Source: Chloroflexota bacterium
GTDB lineage: Bacteria > Chloroflexota > Anaerolineae > Anaerolineales > Villigracilaceae
Length of the DNA: 40,059 nucleotides
Assembly (NCBI GenBank): GCA_026390015.1
Contig: JAPLGS010000090.1
Span: 1-40,059 of the forward strand
Direction: 5' to 3'
The position numbers and the translations under genes are program-made. Below are positions 7,328 to 15,595 of the stretch, in pieces. The notes below the pieces were generated by a model, which made no database searches, had not been told where the DNA came from, and saw only the letters and a list, made by a program, of their open reading frames with translations. The stretch's first letter is position 1; each line of letters begins with the position of its first letter.

Positions 7328-10320
7328 TCGATGAACCTTAAATGCGTAATATCAAGCAGGGGCGTCATATAGGCCAGGTTGCCAGTTTTGTTAAAGATAG
7401 TCACGTTTGGTGTATTCGCTGTGGCAAAATCATTCGTGAAATATATGCCAGTGCCAGCCGCCAATATCCAGCGGTTTTCATCACGGCAGTTATCTATGGT
7501 GTAGTAATACAGATACGGGATGCCAGCCACCCATGTCGTACCGCCGTCTGACGATTTTTTATTCGTACCTCCCTCGTCAGTCGCCATCAACCGTTGGCCT
7601 GTGGGGGATATAGCCAGAGTCATATCATTTGACGCATTTGGCTTAATATAAGTGGCGACGGGATATTGAGTTACTAAATTGCCCGCGCTAATCGTTACAA
7701 ATCCACTAGCTGACCCAGAACCATCCCAACAATACATTTTTGCCGAAGTGCCTACTGTACGCCCAAAAGTAGCCATTGCAGATTGCCCGATATATTCGCC
7801 AATATCAAACATGGACAGGTATGCCCCGCTTGAGTTGAACTGAAACAGTTGCATATTTGCATTTCTATTATGTGTGGCGATTAGATTCCATTGCCCATTC
7901 GCATATAGTATTACACCACCAGTACCATAGCCGGCCGCCAAGAACTCTGCGCTTTTATTGCCAAGCACCCCTCCGCTCGACAATCTCATGCATCCTTTCC
8001 AGTATTCCGAGGGCGTGAAATCTCCAGCGTGGAATGATCCGCCGCTGGCAATGGCGATCTGATCATCATTGAGCGGGTTCATGCCAATTGCCATGATCCC
8101 AGTGGGCTTGCCGTTGATATCTATAAAATCCGAATTACTAGCGATCTGCACCCAAGTGCCGCCCAGCCTTGTCGCGCGCATCACCTTGCCGCCCGTCAGC
8201 ATACGTAGATACAGCGCGCCTGAAGGCGTCACGATCAATTGACGTATATCTGCAAAATCAACAGCGGGATTTAATCCAACATTCATAAACGTCCAGGTCG
8301 GAGAGTCGGAATCAAATTTCGTGGTGTATCCAACTCCATAATTATTGGAGGCAAACACAACCACTTTGGGATGATATGGATTGTTCACAGATGACGGCCA
8401 TTCAACAAAAGGTAAAACAGGCATAGGCGGGAAATTAGGCATAGGCGGTACAGATGTATCAAAATTTTCAATGCCTGTCGATGCGGGCACATCACCATTC
8501 ATCGCAAGATCAGGAAACACTTCCGCTTCAAACGCGATCGTTGGCGACAGCATACCAGTTTCAGGATTCCAATCATAAGAGACCGATCTCGGAATTAAAT
8601 TACCCGTGTACGAAATTCCTCGCAGTGTGTCCGCCGCACCGATCGTGATGCTTGCGAATTGATTCGGGAATAATGTATACATCCGATTATTCGCAACAAG
8701 CGGAATATCGATCTGCGGAAATTTATTATTCTTCCACGCCATTTGCAGACCGGCCAGCTCGTTGGCTTGTGCTTGCGAAGATAACAACAACCCATCCATT
8801 GTTAGCGCGTCCCCGAAATGCTTAAACGTGTGCCCATTAGCAAGGCTGAAGAACGCCGTCCCAGACCCTGATGCATCCACCGCGATCCCTGATTGGCTGA
8901 GCATCGATATTTTATTTACAATCTCGCGCTTTAGGCTAATTTTCCCGAGCCAATCGGATTTCAAAATATCCTGGATAATTGCCCAGGTGCGGTTTGCGGC
9001 GGGAGTGAGCTGTGGATCAACAGATAAAAAGAACCTCCCATACGGATCTACACCAGGATTGGCAATGATCCTGACCGTGGCAATCTCTTTGATCTGCTGC
9101 CAGAGCGATAACGATGAAGATGGAAACTCCGCCGCGATTCGCGAATCGCCAGTCAAACGGATATCCATGACTGAGGTCGCTGTAGATCGCCAATGCAGCA
9201 AATGCCATACCGCCCGATCAACTGTCAGCGCGGTCATGTCTGTCCATAGCGCGGGTGTGTTTTTAGCCAGGCGCACACTTGGCGGATAGCCTGACATTTT
9301 GTCGATCCAATAATTTGCACCGCGAGCTGTAAAATGCACGGTGCCGGCAATGGGATTTTGATCGATCGTTTCGCCATCGATCCAGCCAGTGATAACAATA
9401 TTTTCACGTCCCGCAGCCTGGCCGATGCTTTGCTCAGTAGGACCGTAAAAATCTTTGGCGAATAAAATAATAGGTGCGCGATCGCGGATTGTTGTTTGTC
9501 CGGCTCCGCCATACATCGTCACATCAAACTCGAAACCACCGTTCTCATGATCGCCACTGCATGAATTCAATTGGAATACATTGACCGGTAAGTGAGCCGC
9601 ATCATACACATATACCCAGCGATACCCAGTAAATATCTTGCCATTGGCAGCCGTCAATTTCAACGCTACGCGGATACGTCCATTGGCAGGGTATGATGCA
9701 ATAGTCAATGTCGGTGAATAGGTGGTTGCATTCGTAAGCGTTCCCGCCGTAACGGTCCATAACTTGGCGGAGATCGTCGAATCAAATACCCATGATTCGC
9801 TTGCCTCCGGGAACGTGACCGTCACTGGGTAGGTGCCTGCATACACCACCGCATCAGGCCCCATGATGGGGACAGGATCAAAATTTGTGTGTTGATCGCT
9901 GTAGACAACATCCTGATCCATTTTGATCACGCCGCTTTCGATCATCACGTGCCGCGGCCATAATCTCATTTCGTCTATGACGGTCAAATACAGGTTATCG
10001 GTCAGAGCGAGTTCGCTTTCGCGGCCAATATAGAGGATTGTGCTGGTGGGTGTTTTCCGAATACGCGCCTCGCCAACATCGTACAACCCTGCCGCGGACC
10101 CGATCCAAAGCGTTTGCCCTGGCAAAATGTCTGTGTATGCACCAGTTGTCACAGTATCGTATGTAATTTGCGCCTGCATATCATGGGTGGTGAATGATTG
10201 GTTAATACGTGCGGCAAATACGATCGGCGGCGTTTCAGTGCCTGCCAGATATAGACGGGAGTGCTGTCCTGCGGTTCGGAGCAGCGCGAGCTCGGGAGAG
10301 GTTAGAGCGCGGATCGCCAT
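7324..10320 (-). CDS. tail tip / tail-associated protein with C-terminal beta-propeller-like region
   Basis: A 998-aa protein encoded after the tape measure and a 127-aa tail protein, which is where siphoviruses carry distal tail and tail-associated proteins. Residues 1-600 are mixed beta and contain no obvious peptidase or lysozyme motif. A proline-rich linker follows (SVPPMPNFPPMPVLPF, about 625-640). The last 350 residues show repeated blocks with an Asp-box signature (SSDGGTTWV; also SDSPTWTFM), as in BNR/sialidase-type beta-propellers. These often bind or cut glycans. The gene carries the only near-copy of the TACTSAGTA motif in the 1-11 kb tail region (9431). Confidence 0.78.
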   Translation of the reverse strand: MAIRALTSPELALLRTAGQHSRLYLAGTETPPIVFAARINQSFTTHDMQAQITYDTVTTGAYTDILPGQTLWIGSAAGLYDVGEARIRKTPTSTILYIGRESELALTDNLYLTVIDEMRLWPRHVMIESGVIKMDQDVVYSDQHTNFDPVPIMGPDAVVYAGTYPVTVTFPEASESWVFDSTISAKLWTVTAGTLTNATTYSPTLTIASYPANGRIRVALKLTAANGKIFTGYRWVYVYDAAHLPVNVFQLNSCSGDHENGGFEFDVTMYGGAGQTTIRDRAPIILFAKDFYGPTEQSIGQAAGRENIVITGWIDGETIDQNPIAGTVHFTARGANYWIDKMSGYPPSVRLAKNTPALWTDMTALTVDRAVWHLLHWRSTATSVMDIRLTGDSRIAAEFPSSSLSLWQQIKEIATVRIIANPGVDPYGRFFLSVDPQLTPAANRTWAIIQDILKSDWLGKISLKREIVNKISMLSQSGIAVDASGSGTAFFSLANGHTFKHFGDALTMDGLLLSSQAQANELAGLQMAWKNNKFPQIDIPLVANNRMYTLFPNQFASITIGAADTLRGISYTGNLIPRSVSYDWNPETGMLSPTIAFEAEVFPDLAMNGDVPASTGIENFDTSVPPMPNFPPMPVLPFVEWPSSVNNPYHPKVVVFASNNYGVGYTTKFDSDSPTWTFMNVGLNPAVDFADIRQLIVTPSGALYLRMLTGGKVMRATRLGGTWVQIASNSDFIDINGKPTGIMAIGMNPLNDDQIAIASGGSFHAGDFTPSEYWKGCMRLSSGGVLGNKSAEFLAAGYGTGGVILYANGQWNLIATHNRNANMQLFQFNSSGAYLSMFDIGEYIGQSAMATFGRTVGTSAKMYCWDGSGSASGFVTISAGNLVTQYPVATYIKPNASNDMTLAISPTGQRLMATDEGGTNKKSSDGGTTWVAGIPYLYYYTIDNCRDENRWILAAGTGIYFTNDFATANTPNVTIFNKTGNLAYMTPLLDITHLRFIE

Positions 10321-10704
10321 TTACGCGAACTCCACTAACTGCCTGAATTGGAGCGTAAAATCCATCCGCTTGCGCGCAAATCGCTCTTCTTCCAAAGGCC
10401 AAAACATGATCGCTTGATAATTTTTATATGTATCTGCACTGTCGTTTGTTCGTGTGCTGATATATACAGTGGCGCTTGCGCCCGTGCAAAAAGTACGTAG
10501 TTGATCACGTTGCTCGCGTGTCAGCAAGTTCCACGTCCAATCGACCTGCGGGAAGCCGCGCCCGAATTGAGACCCATCACCCAAAGTAACAACCTCAGAA
10601 TAAGGTTTGAAAAAGGATCGCATGTTTGGAATCAGCACAGTCAAAGACTCAATGTTTGTCATGCCGCCCGATGTCGTGCCGATCTTATACTCATAAATAG
10701 ACAT
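10321..10704 (-). CDS. minor tail protein
   Basis: A 127-aa protein coupled to the tape-measure gene by a TAATG junction. Its length, its place between tape measure and tail tip, and its content (beta strands, WTWNLLTREQRDQLRTF, LEEERFARKRMDFTLQFRQL) fit a small distal-tail component such as a Dit or gpM-type minor tail protein. I cannot distinguish these. No catalytic motif is present. Confidence 0.7.
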   Translation of the reverse strand: MSIYEYKIGTTSGGMTNIESLTVLIPNMRSFFKPYSEVVTLGDGSQFGRGFPQVDWTWNLLTREQRDQLRTFCTGASATVYISTRTNDSADTYKNYQAIMFWPLEEERFARKRMDFTLQFRQLVEFA

Positions 10705-12869
10705 TAGTGCACCACCTCTGCAAATGCTTCCAGCGCCACATTCCGCATGAAGGATCTGAACTGCGCCTTGTTACCCGCGCTCAAATCGCCATTGAAGGTG
10801 ATCTCCTGCTGCAGGGTGATCTGCGTCCCAGAACCACCCAGCCGATTGGCGTTCGGAATAAATGTGCCGTTGGTGTTCGGGACAAACAATTCCGGCTGCG
10901 CTCCGACCCCGATCAGATACGCCGATCCTGCGATGCCGCTCCCGCCCGAATCACGGGACGGCGCGGTCTGAGCCAATGCCGCGCGCAATTTCTTGCCGAA
11001 TGCATCCGCATCGTTTATCGACGCAGTGTACCAATAGAGTCGGCGGTTTCGTTCGTTCAACTGGGATGTGTCAATGTCTTTTATCGCTACGCTAAACGCA
11101 TTGCGGCGCCTGATCTGCTCCGCTTGATACTGAGTATCAAGCTCGCGCAACTGCGCGGCTTTTTGTTCGCGCATTCGCGTCTGTTCCAGTTTGTATTGTT
11201 CCGCCTGTTCTTTTTCCTGAAGATCGTGCTGTTGTTTGGCTTCAACCATTTGCAGTTTGAATTGCTGCGCGCGTTGTTGACGTTCCAAGACAAATTGCGC
11301 AGCCATTTCCTGCAAGCGCATGGCAATATCCTGGCGCTTTGTGGCGATCTCAGCATTGGCGTTTCGCTCTTCTTCGCGGCGAGATTTTTCGTAGGACTCA
11401 TTTTCCTTGACCAATCCAAGCGCGTCAAAATTAGCGGTCAGTTCTTCAACTCGCCCTTCGTGATCCTCACGCAATTTGCGCAGACGTTCCTGATGGTCCC
11501 GCTCAATTTTCTGTACTTCTGCATTTGCGCTTGCCACCAATTGCGAGCGTTGTTGATAATAGTCCTGTTCGGCTTTATGTTCGCCGAGGTTGTAATTTGC
11601 AGTAATCGATTTGACCTGCACCTGATAATTTGCATTCAGGCTTGCGACTGATGCCTGATATGATTTCTGCGCGTTAAGTTCGTTCGCCTGCGCATTGGTC
11701 ATGATCTTGGCGCGCTGAGCGTAATACTCAGTTTCCGCTTGTTTTGTCTCCGCTTGATACTGAGTAAGCACCTTCGTGAAATTAGCGTTGGTTTCAGCAG
11801 CTTTCTTTGCGGCTTCTGCTTCTGCAAGAATTTGTTCGGCTGTCTTTTTTGTAGGATTGGCGGCTTTATCAGCAGCATCACCAAGACCGTAAATAGATTT
11901 ATTGAAATTCCACACCTTGGCTGATGCTTCATCAAAATTCAACGCCTTCAAGGAAATGGATAACGCAGTAAGGGGACTTCCAATCAATGCCAGTTTCTTG
12001 ACAATCGTTCCTGCGGAGTCGGCTGTACCTGCGGCAATTTCATCGCGCTTCAGATAGTTATATCCCACACCGCCAAGCAAAGTACCGCCAACGACCGCGC
12101 CTCCTACTGACCCCGCGACTGCTCCCGCCGCCTTTAATCCGCCTGATATAGCCGTTCCTGTTCCGCCTAATTTGAGAGCTTGTAATGATCCTGCGATCAT
12201 ATACATTTGCCCAATCGCGGAAACTACTGAGCCGACAACAGATAACCCAACTCCCAATCCTGCGATTGCTGTAATCAGGGTTGGATTTTTTTCAACAAAG
12301 TCCGCCAGGCGGTCAACCAGATCAGCCGCTTTCTCGATGGTCGGTGTTAATTTTTCAAGAGCAACCGCTCCAATGCGTACATAAGCATCCTGCATTTGCT
12401 TCTGCGCATCCATGTAGCGTTTCGCAGATTCGGACATTTGTCCGCCTGCTTCCTTGAGCATTTGTTGTTGCTGCAAAAATGCAGCCATTGCGCCTTGAAG
12501 CGGCGAAAGTAAAGCGCGCCCTGCATTTTGCATCCCCATACCAATATTATTGAGTTTTTCTCCAATGTCGCGTAGTTGATACAGATTATCTCGCGCATCC
12601 CTTGATCCCTGTGCCATTCCCTTAAGAGATGCCTCAACTTTTTTAGCGGCGGTGGAAATATCGGTCATTTCCTTCTCGACGCCCTGTAAATCGCTTTCTA
12701 CTTTTTTGGTATCCTGCCCAATTGACTTTAAGAATTTAAGGGTTTCCTTCAGCTCCTCGGCGCGTTTCTCTGCCTGCTGAAATTTTTCAGACATTTTTGC
12801 AAGTTCGGCATTTGCCTTAGCGGCATCTGTGCCAAACATGAGCATTATTTTTATTTGTTTATCATCCAT
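10704..12869 (-). CDS. tail tape measure protein
   Basis: A 721-aa protein that sets tail length and is later ejected. The N-terminal third is coiled coil (KANAELAKMSEKFQQAEKRAEEL). A central hydrophobic, Gly/Ala-rich region (about 195-275; AIAGLGVGLSVVGSVVSAIG and AGAVAGSVGGAVVGG) is typical of tape measures. Then comes a long charged coiled coil rich in Gln, Glu, Arg and Lys (about 350-615). By the usual rule of about 0.15 nm per residue the tail would be near 108 nm. It follows the chaperone genes and precedes minor tail genes. Two TACTGAGTA sites sit in TQYQ codons of the coiled-coil repeats. Confidence 0.92.
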   Translation of the reverse strand: MDDKQIKIMLMFGTDAAKANAELAKMSEKFQQAEKRAEELKETLKFLKSIGQDTKKVESDLQGVEKEMTDISTAAKKVEASLKGMAQGSRDARDNLYQLRDIGEKLNNIGMGMQNAGRALLSPLQGAMAAFLQQQQMLKEAGGQMSESAKRYMDAQKQMQDAYVRIGAVALEKLTPTIEKAADLVDRLADFVEKNPTLITAIAGLGVGLSVVGSVVSAIGQMYMIAGSLQALKLGGTGTAISGGLKAAGAVAGSVGGAVVGGTLLGGVGYNYLKRDEIAAGTADSAGTIVKKLALIGSPLTALSISLKALNFDEASAKVWNFNKSIYGLGDAADKAANPTKKTAEQILAEAEAAKKAAETNANFTKVLTQYQAETKQAETEYYAQRAKIMTNAQANELNAQKSYQASVASLNANYQVQVKSITANYNLGEHKAEQDYYQQRSQLVASANAEVQKIERDHQERLRKLREDHEGRVEELTANFDALGLVKENESYEKSRREEERNANAEIATKRQDIAMRLQEMAAQFVLERQQRAQQFKLQMVEAKQQHDLQEKEQAEQYKLEQTRMREQKAAQLRELDTQYQAEQIRRRNAFSVAIKDIDTSQLNERNRRLYWYTASINDADAFGKKLRAALAQTAPSRDSGGSGIAGSAYLIGVGAQPELFVPNTNGTFIPNANRLGGSGTQITLQQEITFNGDLSAGNKAQFRSFMRNVALEAFAEVVH

Positions 12870-12895
12870 AGGAAACCTTTTTAGCAGGAAAGTCG

Positions 12896-12901
12896 TATAA
12901 T
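12896..12901 (+). promoter_or_regulatory. -10 box for the small rightward gene
   Basis: TATAAT preceded by CG, 16 nt upstream of ATG 12918, with AGGAG at 12907-12911. No good -35 hexamer is visible 16-18 bp upstream, so the promoter may be weak, activated, or served by another sigma factor. It points against the late operon. Confidence 0.5.
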
Positions 12902-12917
12902 GAATTAGGAGTGTTTT

Positions 12918-13082
12918 ATGCCTACAAACGATTATTCAGAAGCACAAAAAGAAATAGATAAAATCGACTGGGGAAGATATAAGACTATGCTAGAGTATGA
13001 AAATAAAAATCCAACATCCGAAAAACCAAAAGGCTTTTTTTCTCTTATCCTGGGCATTCTTCGTTCATGGTTTTTGAAATAA
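12918..13082 (+). CDS. small antisense-oriented gene (moron candidate) between tape measure and tail chaperones
   Basis: A 54-aa ORF, MPTNDYSEAQKEIDKIDWG and onward, with its own Shine-Dalgarno AGGAG and a TATAAT box. The N-terminal 35 residues are charged; the C-terminus (GFFSLILGILRSWFLK) is hydrophobic and probably membrane-seeking. It occupies exactly the gap between the tape-measure start (12869) and the frameshifted chaperone end (13083), in the opposite direction. It is visibly richer in A and T than its neighbours. That is the classic look of a moron: an independently transcribed gene acquired into a structural operon and expressed in the lysogen. No family recognised. Confidence 0.7.
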   Translation: MPTNDYSEAQKEIDKIDWGRYKTMLEYENKNPTSEKPKGFFSLILGILRSWFLK

Positions 13083-13322
13083 TCATTCCTTTTTCTTGTT
13101 TACCTTCTGTCTCACCCATTCCAGAGTAAGCAATCCATCGATCAGCCAGGCGGGGGAATTGAGCAGATCATTTAAGGTCATCGGTCTTTCCAGTGCACTC
13201 CACCGTTTATACAGGGGCAAGAGGTTCGTAAGCATCTCCGCGTTTTCCAGCACAGACGGAATGTCGCCATCCTCACTATCTTTTTCAGTTAACGTTGCGT
13301 AGATTTTCCACGTCTGATCTTC
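13083..13322 (-). CDS. tail assembly chaperone, -1 frameshift extension (gpGT-type)
   Basis: After the slippery heptamer A AAA AAG (minus strand, 13328-13322), a -1 shift opens 79 further codons, starting EDQTWKIYATLTEKD and ending WVRQKVNKKKE with TGA at 13083-13085. The extension has no start codon or RBS of its own and fits between the chaperone ORF and the tape measure. That is the position of the T domain in G/GT chaperone pairs, where it recruits the tail tube protein during tape-measure wrapping. The fusion would be about 193 aa. The heptamer is the same as in E. coli dnaX. Confidence 0.85.
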   Translation of the reverse strand, partial: EDQTWKIYATLTEKDSEDGDIPSVLENAEMLTNLLPLYKRWSALERPMTLNDLLNSPAWLIDGLLTLEWVRQKVNKKKE

Positions 13323-13663
13323 TTTTTTTTTCTTTGCTCCGTTTGGTACTCAGTATCGCTGGGGGCTTCAGGAGCTGGAAACCACTGCGGATTGAGTCTG
13401 CGAGCTGCGGCGCTCCATTGGGCGGTATCCTCTGTCGAAACGCGAAACAGCACATCCTCAAAACTGGGAGGCGTACCGTCCACGATTGCTGCTGTTAAAT
13501 TCACATACCCGATCCGCATTAGTTGACCGGCAATATCATCATCAGCTTTGTTCTCTTCGATCGCCTTGCCGATCAGATTTTCGCGCTTAAAATCAATATA
13601 CAGCGTGTGTTCGCCCAAGGTAAAGGTTTTATCAAGTACGGTAATTATTTCAGTTTTTAACAT
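13289..13663 (-). CDS. tail assembly chaperone (gpG-type)
   Basis: A 124-aa protein with an N-terminal beta segment (TVLDKTFTLGEHTLYIDFKR) and a helical remainder, encoded between the major tail protein and the tape measure, which is the invariant position of siphovirus tail chaperones. The unshifted product ends in a very basic tail (QRKKKKIRRGKSTQR) encoded by a run of nine A residues. A fraction of ribosomes should slip there to make the longer GT form. A TACTCAGTA site overlaps the DTEY codons just before the slippery run. Confidence 0.85.
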   Translation of the reverse strand: MLKTEIITVLDKTFTLGEHTLYIDFKRENLIGKAIEENKADDDIAGQLMRIGYVNLTAAIVDGTPPSFEDVLFRVSTEDTAQWSAAARRLNPQWFPAPEAPSDTEYQTEQRKKKKIRRGKSTQR

Positions 13664-13680
13664 AATAATCTTTCAAAGGA

Positions 13681-13712
13681 TGAAGGATGTCGGCTTTCGC
13701 TTTCATCCTTCA
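13681..13712 (-). terminator. stem-loop after the major tail protein gene
   Basis: TGAAGGATG (13681-13689) and CATCCTTCA (13704-13712) form a 9-bp perfect stem with a 14-nt loop in the 66-nt gap after the major tail protein gene. No U-run follows, so it may be a weak terminator, a processing site or an mRNA 3'-end protector. The same arms occur after the capsid gene (16438-16469). Confidence 0.5.
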
Positions 13713-13729
13713 CAATTCATTCTTATTTT

Positions 13730-14539
13730 TTATCCCGCCACTTCGCGCAGGATCGTGATCTCGTCGGTGATTAATGGCGCAACAGCGAACGTGACCTTGG
13801 TGGTTGCAAGAGTGATGCCGCTGGAAACAACGGTTCCATTTTTATAGACCTTGATGCCCGATGTTTGGACGGCTGGGTAGTCGGTGGGGAAGTTGAAATC
13901 CACTGCAGCGCCTGTGCCTTTGAAGCCAGCTACACGATATGGATTGTTGCTCCATGCCTCAAGGATCTGCGCCACGAGGAATCCTTCTGTGCCATTGGCG
14001 AATGACGGTCCCCACAAGTGTTTGGTGGTTTTATTCGGCGCGATCTGGTAGGTAGTGACGCCTTTATCGGATGTCATGCCCGGTGATTTGCGGATCACCT
14101 GCGCGGACGGAATGAAGAACGTATGCCAGTAAATGCTGCCTGTCAGTAGTCCACGCGCGGCTTGGTATAGCATCATCCCGACTTTCGGCTCAAAGCCCTG
14201 CTTGTCGGTGCCAATGCCCACAATAGACATTTCGCCTACGCTGGATACAAGTGTTCCATCCAGTAACGCTGCGAGAGTTGGGTCGGCGGCTTCAACGTTG
14301 AGCTTGCCGTCTGCGCCTTCGTTTGGCGGCAGATACACCACCTGGGTAACGCCGTCTTCGCCTAATCCGCTTAATTTGCGCGCGTCAGGCACGTTCAACT
14401 CAAAGGCGGTGGATCCCGCCACCTGAATACCTTCATAGGCGGTGGCGTTTGTGCCAGCTGGTGTTCCGTTGGTATTGAGGGCAAAGATGCTTGCAAAGCG
14501 CAAGCCATAATTAAGTGTTCGTTCGGTAGGTGCTGCCAT
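13730..14539 (-). CDS. major tail (tube) protein
   Basis: A 269-aa protein directly upstream of the chaperone genes, the standard place for the tail tube subunit. It has alternating beta strands and Gly/Thr-rich loops, with no membrane segment or enzymatic motif. The C-terminal part (about 195-269; SGIKVYKNGTVVSSGITLATTKVTFAVAPLITDEITIL) reads like an extra Ig-like or small beta domain displayed on the tail. Start ATG 14539 follows GGAG. A stem-loop follows the gene, consistent with high expression and separate mRNA processing. Confidence 0.85.
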   Translation of the reverse strand: MAAPTERTLNYGLRFASIFALNTNGTPAGTNATAYEGIQVAGSTAFELNVPDARKLSGLGEDGVTQVVYLPPNEGADGKLNVEAADPTLAALLDGTLVSSVGEMSIVGIGTDKQGFEPKVGMMLYQAARGLLTGSIYWHTFFIPSAQVIRKSPGMTSDKGVTTYQIAPNKTTKHLWGPSFANGTEGFLVAQILEAWSNNPYRVAGFKGTGAAVDFNFPTDYPAVQTSGIKVYKNGTVVSSGITLATTKVTFAVAPLITDEITILREVAG

Positions 14540-14568
14540 TTTTTATGTTCTCCATATTTTCAAAATAG

Positions 14569-14922
14569 TTAGATATTATCGAGTTTCCTTGAAAAACTTA
14601 CCGCGGCCAGTCTTTCAAGCAAATTAATTTCTACGGCGTCGTGTTTTTCAAAGTCAGAAACCAATTTTTCAATAATGCTCGTCAGCTTTTCCAGCTTTTC
14701 GATCATCTGATCGTTGATGACAGTGTTGGTCTCCGACCGCGCGTCAAAATACTTTTGCCATTGTAAATTATTCTTTTCAATGATTTTAGAATAATGCGCG
14801 TTGATGTCGGCAACGGCTTTTGAAAATGCTTTTACCATCAACCATGCCCCGCCAACCAGGAGAAAGGCAAATATAACTACAACGGGAATTTGCTCCCAAA
14901 CGGTTACGGGGACAGTTGGCAT
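14569..14922 (-). CDS. membrane protein with coiled coil, possible holin or lysis accessory
   Basis: A 117-aa protein with one N-terminal membrane segment (about residues 12-32, IPVVVIFAFLLVGGAWLMV) followed by a long charged helix (35-110) likely to form a coiled coil. It is adjacent to a 60-aa holin-like gene. The pair interrupts the head-tail genes, an unusual place for lysis functions. It could be a holin partner or antiholin, or a membrane-anchored assembly factor. No endolysin follows. The function is inferred from topology and context only. Confidence 0.55.
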   Translation of the reverse strand: MPTVPVTVWEQIPVVVIFAFLLVGGAWLMVKAFSKAVADINAHYSKIIEKNNLQWQKYFDARSETNTVINDQMIEKLEKLTSIIEKLVSDFEKHDAVEINLLERLAAVSFSRKLDNI

Positions 14923-14927
14923 AATGG

Positions 14928-15110
14928 TTATCCGCGCGCAGATACGGCTTCGAGAGCGGTTCCGAGAATGTAACCAACAACCACGACGACCGCCTCAAGC
15001 AAACGAGCAGGATCAACGCCGGCGCGATCGCCAACAAATACAACCATCAGCCCAATTACAGCCGCCCAAAATTTGCGGGATTTTAAAAGTGTTTTGAATT
15101 TATTTTCCAT
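14928..15110 (-). CDS. holin-like small membrane protein
   Basis: A 60-aa protein. A basic N-terminus (MENKFKTLLKSRKFW) is followed by two hydrophobic stretches (AAVIGLMVVFVG, about 16-27, and LLEAVVVVVGYILGTAL, about 37-53) separated by a short polar turn. This is the size and topology of small phage holins that begin with KSRKFW-like residues. A good RBS (AGGAG) precedes ATG 15110. It would permeabilise the host membrane at the end of the lytic cycle if the assignment is right. Position in the middle of the structural operon is atypical. Confidence 0.65.
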   Translation of the reverse strand: MENKFKTLLKSRKFWAAVIGLMVVFVGDRAGVDPARLLEAVVVVVGYILGTALEAVSARG

Positions 15111-15124
15111 GATATTTCTCCTTG

Positions 15125-15595
15125 TTAATCAAACTTCGCAATCGTCACCGGGACGATTGTCGTTATAGTGACACGAAATTCAGAACCAACAAAATTTTCA
15201 TTCGCAAACGGCATTACCATCACGCCACCGTCGCCCAGATATTCGACACGTTCCACAAATGAAATCGGAGATCCTGCCACGCTTTTACCCATTGATGGAT
15301 GGGATAACAACACGTCTCTCGCCGCAGCAAGATACTCAGTAGCGGCTGCTTCCGCTTCGCCATCTATGCCACCCAAGATCGGCTTTACATACAGCCGTGC
15401 AAAGAACGTGCGTGTCTCTTCGCCAAGCGTCTCGCCAATCTTGGTAAATGTTGCAGGACCTGTAAAATTCAAGAAGATTGGTAGGTCCGCATGGGGTAGG
15501 GAGGATGGCGCATCTGTATAAGCGCGTTTTACTCCGACAACAGTTCGCTCCAATTCGGCCAGACGGCTTTTGATGGCGGTTAGAAGGGTGGACAT
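15125..15595 (-). CDS. putative tail terminator / tail completion protein
   Basis: A 156-aa protein between the head-tail connector and the tail tube gene region. Size and position match tail terminator proteins of siphoviruses (gpU-type), which cap the tube. The sequence opens with a helix (STLLTAIKSRLAELERTV) and continues as beta (ADLPIFLNFTGPATF, TFFARLYVKPI), ending in strands VTITTIVPVTIAKF. The assignment is from position and size, not from a diagnostic motif. Contains a TACTCAGTA site in ATEY codons. Confidence 0.65.
   Translation of the reverse strand: MSTLLTAIKSRLAELERTVVGVKRAYTDAPSSLPHADLPIFLNFTGPATFTKIGETLGEETRTFFARLYVKPILGGIDGEAEAAATEYLAAARDVLLSHPSMGKSVAGSPISFVERVEYLGDGGVMVMPFANENFVGSEFRVTITTIVPVTIAKFD

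Noticed and set aside
8762-9289. 175-aa rightward ORF inside the tail-tip gene
   Set aside because: Complement of a well-supported 998-aa gene, no start signals.
10707-11651. 314-aa rightward ORF
   Set aside because: Exact antisense of the tape-measure coiled coil; no RBS or promoter; composition of a shadow frame.
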